Origin: Hsuehochloa calcarea
Lineage: Eukaryota > Streptophyta > Magnoliopsida > Poales > Poaceae
Reading direction: 5' to 3'
DNA length: 64,000 nt
NCBI GenBank assembly: GCA_036346395.1
Contig: CM070599.1
Span: 13,197,232 to 13,261,231 of the forward strand
Below are positions 56,172 to 64,000 of the stretch, one piece after another. The notes under the pieces were generated by a model. The model saw only the letters and a program-made list of their open reading frames with translations. It searched no databases and had not been told where the DNA came from. How positions within the stretch are numbered: the first letter of the stretch is position 1; every line of letters begins with the position of its first letter. Both the position numbers and the translations under genes were made by a program.

Positions 56172-57350
56172 TCTACCTGAAAATTTAATTAATATTATTA
56201 ATCCCGTAGTAAGGGTGGAGAATAATTAATTTAATAATAACGGCGTTTTAAGGGCACATGTGCAATTAAATTAATTAGTATATGAAAAATAGAGTTTGAA
56301 TCTTTAGAGCTATATAAATTGTTTTGGGGTTTTTCTTAAAACCCTAGCTTTTCTTCTCTTTTCCACCCCCACCGCGGGCGAGCCCTCTCCCGTCCGAATC
56401 CGGTGCCCTCCCGTCGTCGCTTTCTTTGCAAGACTGATCCGGCACCTTCTGCCCGATTCTATTTAAATTACTCGCGTGCGTGGTTGTGAATTTCCGACAA
56501 GGTAATTTAAAGCAAGTACCTAATGCTCGCTTTTCTTGCATCCCTTGGTTGGCTTCGGGAGTACTTGTTGCTTGTATAGTGTGTCTAGTTAATGCTAATT
56601 AGTAGCTAATTAGTTTTGCACTCATTGCTAGCTGGTGGTTAACTAGCGATGCAATATATTTTTATAGACATGCATCCGGTTTGGAATAGTAGGAGGAGTG
56701 CAGCTAGCACAAGGAATTTCAGAGATGGGTTTAGTCTGTTATTCTGTTGTACGATTTATTCGGCTACCTTAATGGCGAAATTTGAAAATATCATCTACTG
56801 GATAATTGTAGATAATTTCGATATCTTTCTATAGCATATTTTATCATGTCGATCGGACAAGTAGAATTTGAGTTATGATTTTCGGAAGGCTGCTGTTTTT
56901 ACGGTTATCGTCTTTCGGCGCTGTTTTGGTAGACTGTAGATTAAAAATAGTAAATAGCTTAATTAGAGTTTTTGATCTACATGAAAGTTGTAGATAATTT
57001 TCCAATGGTTCTGCTCTGAGAACACGCCTGCTGTTCAAGCGGACAGATCGGCTTTGGGATTACGGAGGGTAGATGATTTAATTAGAAGACTGTGTAATCT
57101 AAGAAAATGAGGATAATTTTATAAAGAATCCAGAATGGGGTGGTTTGTGGTGATCGGACTTTCGAGTCAAAAGTTGCGTTCGTTTTAGTACAGTCAGCAA
57201 TGGGCTCCACTCGAGTAGGAGCGATGTCCGTTCTTATGATGCTGTAGCTTGTATTGAAATTTGAGTAGGCGTCGTGTTTGTTGCCCTTCTAGCCTCGTGC
57301 GTCATTGCTGTAGCACCGCTATCAATGATCGAGCACCATTGGTACAACTT
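56172..57350 (+). mobile_element. Element G: 5' gypsy LTR-like region
   Basis: It begins AAAATTTAATTAATATTATT, then CCCGTAGTAAGGGTGGAG, typical of gypsy LTRs of this type though without the TGTAATACC start, with a TATA box (TATATAAA at 56311-56318) and ACCCTAGCTTTTCTTCTC downstream. From 57195 it is mixed with pieces matching 59560-59850 and 61816-61845. The boundary with the internal region cannot be fixed. Confidence 0.5.
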
Positions 57351-57480
57351 GAGTATCTGATGGATTTCTCGGTCGGTGTTGGTTAGTTCTCACGGGGTAT
57401 TATTGCTAGCTCTCTTGTTTGTCTGGGTGTTCTATTGCCATTGATGGAGAGAGTTCACGGCGAATTTGATAGTTATTCAA

Positions 57481-59530
57481 ATGGAGCCGTTCGATGTTAT
57501 CTTGGGTATGGATTGGTTGCACTCTTATCGAGCCGTGATATCCTGTTTTTGTAGAGCGGTCTCATGTCGGACCTCGTGCGGGAGACTTTGACTTTTTCAG
57601 TGCGCCTCGCGCTCTCTTTCAATGTTGGTCGATTTGTTCCGAATTCGTCACGATGCTGGACTTCTTTTAGCTCTTCGCGGCCGGCGTGGCCAGCGGTTGA
57701 GGAGATTCCGGTGGTTAGTGACTATCCGGATGTGTTCCCGGTGAGCTTGGGTTTGCCACTGCGAGGCGTGGAATTCGCATTGATCTTGTTCGAATACTCG
57801 TCCCATCTCGATGTCTCCATATCGATTAACAGTATCGCCGTGGGAGCTCTTTTATTCACAGAGAAGAAGGATGGGAGTTGGCGCATGTGTATTGATTATC
57901 GTGCGCTTAATCGATCACAATCAAGAACAAATATCCATTGCCCGCATTGAGGACTTGTTTGATCGGTTGAATGGAGCTCAAGTGTTCTCAAGATTGATCT
58001 CGATCGAGGTATAATCAAATCCGTGTGCGTGGCGAGGATGTAGAGAAGCCTTTCTCCACGGTATGGGCATTATGAGTATAAAGTTATGTCCTTTGGATTG
58101 ACTAATGCACTGCCATTTTATGGAGACCATGAACAACATGTTGCCGCAGTATCTAGATGACTTCGTGGTGGTGTTCATTGATGACATTCTTATCTATTCA
58201 AGACCAATGAGGATCATGAGCGTCATTTGAGGTGGTTTTAGATACTTTGAGAGAGCACAAGTTCTATGCTAAGTTGAAGAAGTGTGAGTTCGGATTTGAG
58301 AGTGGGTTTTACGGGTCATGTGATTAACCCTCGGGGTATTCTTGTTGATCCTAGTAAGGTCTCTCTGATGGTGGATTGGAAGAGGAGACTAGTGTGAAGG
58401 AGGTGAGGAGTTTCTTGGGTTTGGTGGTTATTATCGGCGTTTTTGTGCGATTTCTCTATCATTGCCAAGCCGATGTCTCGGCTTTCGAAAGGTGTGAGAT
58501 TCAGTGGGTGTGAGTGTGGCCTGATTTACGCATTTTGAAGAGCGAGTTGGTGACCTCTCCTATTCTCACTCTTCCAGGCGAGGCGGTTCCACGATCTTTT
58601 GGATCGTCTCGAGTGGGTCTTGGCTGTGTTCTCATGCAAGGCGGTAAGGTGATTGCTTATGCGTCGAAGCGATTAAAGCACGGCGAAATATCCCAGCATG
58701 ATTTGGAGTTAGTTTGCGGTTGTTTTGCTCTCAAGATTTGGAGGCATTATCTATCTGCGAGCCTTGTGATATTTTCACGAGATCACAAGAGTCTCAAGTA
58801 TATCTTCACTCGAAGGATCTGAATTTGAGGCAAAGGAGGTGGTTGGAGTTGATCAAGGATTATGATCTTACTATTGGTATCATCGAGCAAGGCCAATGTT
58901 GTTGCGAGATGCTCTTAGTCGCATGGCGACCCCTGCTACTCTAGATTGCCTCATTGCTGATTTTGATCGCATGGGAATATCTTATTGTTATGCGGGCACA
59001 ACACATGTTAATTCTTGAGTCGACAATGACCGTGTTAGTGACCGGTTATTCTGGAGAGGTTAGGAAGCGTGCGGATGAGGGCAAAGGGGTGAAGCATGGA
59101 TGATTTTGGTACTTTGAGGTTTAAAGGCCGCCTTTGCGTGCCGCAAAGCGGAGGTCAAAGATGATATCTTGAGGAGGCACATCGCACTGTACCTTTATTC
59201 ATCTGGTGAGACTAAGATGTATCGAGTTTGAAAGCATGAAGGTGGACATTGCTAACTATGTGGCTTCTTGTGGTGTTTGTCGACAAGTGAAAGGCGAGCA
59301 CAAGCGTCTGCGAGGTTGTTCAGCCTTTGGAGGTACCCGATGGTGTTGGGATGATATCTCTATGGACTTTGTGGTGGCGTTGCCTCGTTCGCCTTGAGGA
59401 AGGATGCGATTTGGGTAGTTGTGGATCGAATGAAGTGCGCACACTTCATTCCTATTCGCTACAAATTAAATGAGTGGATGTGCGTGAAATAGTAAGGGAG
59501 GTGCCAAAGACCATCCCGAGTTTGTCTCAA
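57481..59530 (+). pseudogene. Element G pol, heavily degraded
   Basis: Ty3/gypsy Pol fragments occur in order but in changing frames: protease end (MEPFDVILGMDWLHSYRAVIS, 57481), RT (LFTEKKDGSWRMCIDYRALN, IEDLFDRLNGAQVFS, then the YLDDFVVVFIDDILIYS block near 58150-58200), RNase H (LGCVLMQGGKVIAYASKRL, DHKSLKYI, LNLRQRRWLELIKDYDLTIG) and integrase start (VASCGVCRQVKGEHKR, WDDISMDFVVALPRSP). There are a dozen or more single-base deletions, and segments between motifs are missing. It is dead as written. Confidence 0.8.
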
Positions 59531-60246
59531 GTTAGGAGAGTGCGAGTGCATGGGAGGCCTTAATCTAAGTCAGCAATGGGTAACTTTTGATGCGAGTGCG
59601 TGGTATATTTGGGGACGTGTAGGAGCGATGTCGATTGATTGTTGTTCTTATGATGCTGTAGCTTGTATTGAAATTTGTGTATTTAATGTAGGAGAGGCGT
59701 CGTGTTTGTTGCCGTCTTCTAGCCAAATCGTGCGTCGTGTTGTTTTGTTGTTTAATTTCAGTTGTCGAGTTTTTATTTGAGTAGAAGCGGCGATTGCTAG
59801 TAAAGGCAAGTGCATGGTAGAGCGGCGATCAATGATCGATCCTTCGGCCGCCAGTGCATCAGGCTTTTCTTTATCTTCTATTACCATTATTGTTGTGCTT
59901 TTATTTTGTTTAATTGCAAACAAATAATTGGTATGATTATATCTTTGTTGAGAAGCATGATGAAAAGTTGGATATGATGTTTATGATGGAGTTTGCATGT
60001 TTGCATTCATAAGCATTATTGCATATGAGCAGTGATCTTGAATGATCACAACATGAAAGTTGTAGATAATTTTCCACGGGAGTGGAGGAGGTCCCGATCC
60101 TTATGGAGGAGCGGGCTTGAGAGTGAATGTTGTCGCGAGCATTCACTCACGCTATACTGCGTATCTGTGAAAGAAGTGCATGTGGACATGTAGAATAGAT
60201 TTGCATTGATACATGAGATTAATGGATGAGAATATTAATAGAAGTA
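59531..60246 (+). mobile_element. Element G LTR-like segment
   Basis: Bases 59797-60245 are homologous to 19415-19855 in the family-G LTR. A 24-base piece at about 60052-60075 (ATGAAAGTTGTAGATAATTT) is not in the 19.6-kb copy and matches 56981-57003 instead, so the segment is a composite. Confidence 0.6.
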
Positions 60247-60852
60247 CGTGATGATAATGAAGTGCCCGTTCGTTGTTTATGGATGTGTTTCTTTGAGTCG
60301 GGACTCACCCTTGCTCGATCATCTTCGAGTAGAGCACACATCACATGATCATTCGCCGTCATTCAATATTGTGGGCGGCAATGCTTGGACTAGCGTCTCT
60401 ATTTTGGATTATTTACGGCATGCTTATTTATTGTCGCTTGATCCCATCACCAAGATGGCACCCTCTGTAATTTTTATAGTGTGTCGTAACCTCGAGTACG
60501 GGTACCATCTCGGTCAACTAAAATTTGCTAATGGTTAACCACCAATCACCTTCAACGCGACATCAACTACTTGAGAGAGTTGCAGCGAGTTCATCCTTTA
60601 GAGATGTCTTCACTTGAGAGGGTCCGTTTGTAGATATGAGAATTCACTGCTTGAGTATGGTGAGTTCAACAACTTGGTTCGGTCCCTTGACGATGATCTT
60701 CAGAAGGCTAAGAGGTTCCGTCGGGTCTCGAGCTACTCCACTTGGTGGGTCTACTTTCATCCGGCGGCGACCTTGCCCATCCCACCAACCACCTTGCCCA
60801 TCCCACCAACCGAGCTCGTTTTCCCTGCTAATGCTACTCTTATCGAGGATGT
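60247..60852. other. Interleaved mosaic of LTR G and copia H sequence
   Basis: Short runs alternate, in collinear order, between sequence found intact at 61157-61590 (LTR end) and at 61880-62110 (H gag). Examples are GCTTGATCC, then CATCACCAAGATGGCACC, then TAATTTTTATAGTGTGTCG, then AACCTCGAGTACGGGTACC. No coding capacity is inferred. Confidence 0.8.
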
Positions 60853-61078
60853 TCATGAACAACATGTTGCACAGTATCTAGATGACTTCGTGGTGGTGTT
60901 CATTGATGACATTCTTATCTATTCCAAGACCAATGAGGATCATGGCGTCATTTGAGGTGGTTTTAGATACTTTGAGAGAGCACAAGTTCTATGCTAAGTT
61001 GAAGAAGTGTGAGTTACGGATTTGAAGTGGGTTTTTCGGTCATGTGATTAACCCTCGGGGTATTCTTTGTTGATCCTA
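60853..61078 (+). repeat. Duplicate of element G RT block
   Basis: This copies 58130-58355 (TGAACAACATGTTGC to TTGATCCTAGT), including the FIDDILIYS catalytic motif, with small indels. Its flanks match H sequence: the left join is to ATCGAGGATGTTCA (62157-like), the right to GCGGTTGCCACCTTTGAGG (62176-like). Confidence 0.85.
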
Positions 61079-61116
61079 GTGCGGTTGCCACCTTTGAGGA
61101 CACGCTCGAGGAGTAC

Positions 61117-61642
61117 TAGGCATGAGATTAATGGATGAGAATATTAATAGAAGTACTGTGATGATAATGAAGTTATTGAATCTTTGTTGATTTATTATTG
61201 TTCGTTGTTTATGGATGTGTTTCTTGAGTCGTGGACTCACCCTTGCTCTATTGTTGTCTTTAGGTGATCTTGAGGATCCGTGGCGAGGCGAGTAGAGCAC
61301 ATGGACATCACATGATCATTCGCCATAATAATCTTTTCATTCAATATTGGTTTATACTTGGACATGTTAGAGGTTGAATAAAGTTTAGGGCAATGCTTGG
61401 ACTAGACTATTTGCTTTATTAATGTGGATACATTGGTTGATACTATTTTGGATTATTTACCTGGTTATAATTCCCATTGCTTATTTATTGTCGCTTGATC
61501 CATAATTATGCATGTTCGTTTGTGATCCTTGGATATGATTATCATTGTCTCCTTGCTGTAATTTTTATAGTGTGTCGATAATTATTAGTTTAAAGTGTAG
61601 TGTGGTGGCATTCTAGGCTCAGTGTTGGGCTGGGGTGTTACA
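61117..61642 (+). repeat. Gypsy LTR end, family G
   Basis: It starts with the GAGATTAATGGATGAGAAT block shared with 60220 and 19790 and ends GGCTGGGGTGTTACA at 61642, a canonical gypsy LTR terminus. It is followed directly by copia H-type GC-rich sequence. Confidence 0.65.
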
Positions 61643-61919
61643 TCTGCCTTCCCGACACCGCCCCGCTGAGCTCCTCTGCTCGTGACTCCTCCCCAACAGC
61701 GCTCGGCGTCGTCCTGAGTTGCTCCACCTTGGATTCGGACGCCGCCGCCCCGAGCTGCTTCGGCGTCGTCCCGAGCTGCTCCACCTCGAGTCTGGCCGCT
61801 ACTGCCGAGTACCTCTGCTTGTAGCACCGCTACCGAGCACCATTGGTACCGACGCTGGGGCTCGACATCTTCCCAGTTCTTGCCCGCGTCTTTGTGGGCG
61901 GCTTCAGCGTCTCCGGCAT

Positions 61920-62430
61920 GCAGCGGCCATCACCCAAGATGGCACCCTCCAGAACCTCGAGTACGGGTACCATCTCGGTTCCGAAGCCACCAATCACCTT
62001 CAACGACATCAACTACCGCGAGTTCATCCAGCATATGAGAATTCACCTGCGGGGACAGCGCTTGTGGGTCTACCTCACCGGCGAGCGACCTTGCCCATCC
62101 CACCAACCACCTTGCCCATCCCACCAACCGAGCTCGTTTTCCCTGCTAATGCTACCGAGGATGTTCAGCAGGCTGCGGTTGCCACCTTTTGAGGACACGC
62201 TCGAGGAGTACTAGACGCAGCTCGACGCCTACGAGGTGTGGAACGATAGGGATGCTAAGGCCTCTGCCATCGTGGTGGCCAGCATTGAGCCCAAGCACGC
62301 GTTCGATGTACTTGGTTTTTCTACGACCAAGGAGATGTGGGATCGTCTTTGTGCCCACCACGAGCTGAAGAGCGAGGCCTTGTACCTTTCCACTCTTCAG
62401 GAGGAGCAGTCTCTCCAGCAGCAGGACACT
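61920..62430 (+). pseudogene. Element H gag, UBN2-type N-terminal part
   Basis: Coding motifs are APSRTSSTGTISVPK, then FNDINYREFIQHMRIHLRGQ, ELVFPANATEDVQQAAVATF, FEDTLEEY, TQLDAYEVWNDRDAKASAIV, KHAFDVLGFSTTKEMWDRLC and SEALYLSTLQEEQSLQQ. They are distributed over at least two frames with a TAG at 62212-62214. A 21-bp unit (TTGCCCATCCCACCAACC) is tandemly doubled at 62090-62131. This Gag differs from the one in C and B. Confidence 0.8.
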
Positions 62431-63340
62431 GCTTTGCAACAACTTAAAAATGCTAGGACTGAGCTTGTTGAGGTTAAATCTGCTCCATGTGAAAAAATGC
62501 TAAGAGTCTAGCAAGTTAGTTGTTTTTGGAGCTGTTGATTCTAGCCTTTGCACTTTCTGCTTAGAACGCGAACATGAAGTCAAATATATCTTAGGAGCAG
62601 GTAGAGCTAAATATATCAAGCTTAAGGGCAGTATTGAGTCTTCTACATGTGCTTCATGTGCAGCGCTTAAACTTGAAACTGCTTTATATAAGGAGAAATA
62701 TGCTAGAGTCAATAAAGGTAAAACCTGTGAATCATGTGTTAATCTTAAAGATGAAAATGCTTATCTTAAGGATACCTTAGAAAAATTCTCTAAAGGTAAG
62801 AAATAATTAAACATGATTCTGGACAAGTCTAAAACTCCTTATAAGAAGCAAGGATTAGGATACAATCATGTTCAAAATAATTCTAACCCAAAAGTTACTC
62901 AAGTCTTGGAAAAGGGGTTAATTGAATTCAAAACACTACCTGCAAAAACTATCTTTAAATCTGCAGGCGTTGCCCAACCTTCTGTTAAGTCACAGGGTGC
63001 TTCTTCCAGTAGTATCAAGTATCATTGCACCTATTGCAAGAAGGATGGATATTTGGTCGAGTTTTGTTGGTGTAGGTTGAAACATGATAAGAAAAAATTT
63101 GTTAGAAATTCATCTCATCAACCTAGAGCTTTTATGAGACATGGTCAATTTGAAAATAATAAACCTGGTTTAGGATTTGTTTCACATACTAGTCATCATC
63201 ATGTTCCTAGACAGGATGCTTCTTTTGTTTGTGTGACCATTGCTCATGCTAGAACTTCTGATAAAATCAAGAATAGCATACGCTTTGCATACTACTGCAT
63301 AAGCGTGTGTCTCGATCTTGGGTTCCTAAGTCTTGTTTAA
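62431..63340 (+). pseudogene. Element H gag, CxxC and knuckle part (B family)
   Basis: Homologous to element B 32177-32870: LQQLKNARTELVEVKSAPCEK, CTFCLEREHEVK, STCASCAALKLETALY, CESCVNLKDENAYLKDTL, ILDKSKTPYKKQGLGYN and the knuckle KYHCTYCKKDGYLVEFC. The knuckle His is replaced by Tyr (TAT), which should abolish zinc binding. Frameshifts occur near 62500 and a TAA follows GKK near 62805. The last open part is 62813-63340. The CxxC pairs are conserved relative to B except where the first pair is shifted out of frame. Confidence 0.85.
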
Positions 63341-63404
63341 CTAACCCCAGTATTGAGACACATCGTTCTTCTGTTCCTTGATTTTTAGGATTACCGCGGA
63401 AAGA

Positions 63405-64000
63405 GAAAGGACACGTGGTTCGTTGACTCCAGATGTTCACGCCACATGACTGGAGACTCAAGATGGTTCACCGCTTTCACGCGGTCGACAGGTGATGATT
63501 TTATCACCTTTGGATATGATAAACAAGGGCAAATTGAAGGAACGAGATCGATCAGGGTGAACGACGGTTTCATTCTCAAGGAGGTCTCCCTTGTGGATAA
63601 GCTAAGGTTTAATTTGCTTTATGTGTCTCAACTTCTTGATGATGGGTATGAGACTATATTTAAGAAAAATACTTGTCGGGTGCTTGATTCAACTGGTGAG
63701 CTTGTTTTTGGAATTACTAGAGTTGCTAGGATTTTTGGAGCTTACTTTTCTGAATCTCTTGCTGGTTCTCTCAAATGCTTGATTTCATCATCTTCTTCTG
63801 AGTTCTGGCTTTGGCACCATCGTTTGGGGTACATTGGTTTTGATCATCTGACGCGAGTTAGCAATCTTGAGCTTATGAGAGGTTTGCCCAAACTCAAAGC
63901 CGTCAAAGATGCTGTTTGTGCACCCTGTAGGCATGGCAAACAAGTTGCCGCCTCACACCCTTCAGTGACTATGGTCATGACTGATGGACCGGGACAGTTG
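63405..64000 (+). pseudogene. Element H protease and pre-integrase, partial
   Basis: An open frame of 196 codons to the window edge (no ATG start; reached by readthrough from gag). The copia protease motif reads FVDSRCSRHMTGD, with Arg (AGA, 63431-63433) where the catalytic DSG/DTG glycine should be. Then come GDDFITFGYDKQGQIEGT, LRFNLLYVSQLLDDGYETIF and the gag_pre-integrase domain (LWHHRLGYIGFDHLTRVS, CAPCRHGKQVAASH). Integrase would follow beyond the window. The Gly-to-Arg change (one base, G to A) predicts an inactive protease. Confidence 0.85.

Larger units (their letters stand above)
61643..64000 (+). mobile_element. Element H: chimeric copia element, open at right edge
   Basis: GC-rich leader, a UBN2-type Gag start from one copia family up to about 62430, then Gag C-terminus of the B/C family and a protease/pre-integrase frame to the window edge. 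No 5' LTR or PBS is found before it; the gypsy LTR end abuts it. It shows that the B/C/H family has, or had, members with pol. Confidence 0.75.

Overview
The window looks like a repeat-rich, probably pericentromeric or otherwise heterochromatic stretch of a grass nuclear genome, most likely Oryza or a close relative. The grounds are the intronless GC-rich F-box/LRR/FBD genes, a spliced plastid-type transketolase, and several large Ty3/gypsy and Ty1/copia LTR-retrotransposon families nested in each other. There is no sign of prokaryotic operons, CRISPR arrays, rRNA or tRNA genes.

Layout. 0-9 kb: LTR remnants. A long minus-strand gypsy LTR (element D, 2.2-8.8 kb) is split by a small gag-only copia element (E, 5338-7148, TSD AGTCC). 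9.2-9.4 kb: an orphan exon of CDC48. 10.97-14.24 kb: the only two intact-looking genes, a head-to-head pair of paralogous F-box proteins sharing a 329-bp intergenic region. 14.7-18.3 kb: decayed transposase genes (a MULE and a PF04195-type gene). 18.3-20.1 kb: a gypsy LTR fragment (family G). 20.1-23.1 kb: a copia-like element (C, same family as B) with its gag cut by element A. 23.1-43.86 kb: element A, a chromodomain Ty3/gypsy element on the minus strand with 4-kb LTRs. A has been invaded three times by the B/C family: a complete gag-only copy B (29018-35182, TSD TGATG), a solo LTR inside the reverse-transcriptase active-site motif (35689-37515, TSD ATCAT) and a second solo LTR in the leader (40165-42041, TSD GAGTA). 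43.86-48.1 kb: a 5'-truncated copia element F with nearly complete pol. 48.1-49.3 kb: a second D-type LTR end. 50.5-53.7 kb: a transketolase gene on the minus strand that lacks its 5' exons and carries a 4-nt deletion in the catalytic Glu motif. 54-56 kb: small repeats and a MITE. 56.2-61.6 kb: a badly scrambled gypsy element G. 61.6-64 kb: a chimeric copia element H, of the B/C family downstream of 62.43 kb, that runs off the edge.

How it fits together. Almost everything is selfish DNA. The B/C/H family is the most interesting: its Gag has two CCHC knuckles separated by a coiled-coil region with five regularly placed CxxC pairs. Copy B has intact termini and target-site duplications but no pol, so it was presumably mobilised in trans by pol-bearing relatives such as the ancestor of H. 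Element A's LTR carries a four-unit 29-bp hairpin array whose stem changes are partly compensatory.

Limits. All homology calls are from memory of family motifs; no search was run. Region 57.2-61.1 kb contains interleaved pieces of sequences found elsewhere in the window, which looks more like a merged consensus than biology. Small deletions elsewhere (elements B and G, perhaps transketolase) should be judged with that in mind.
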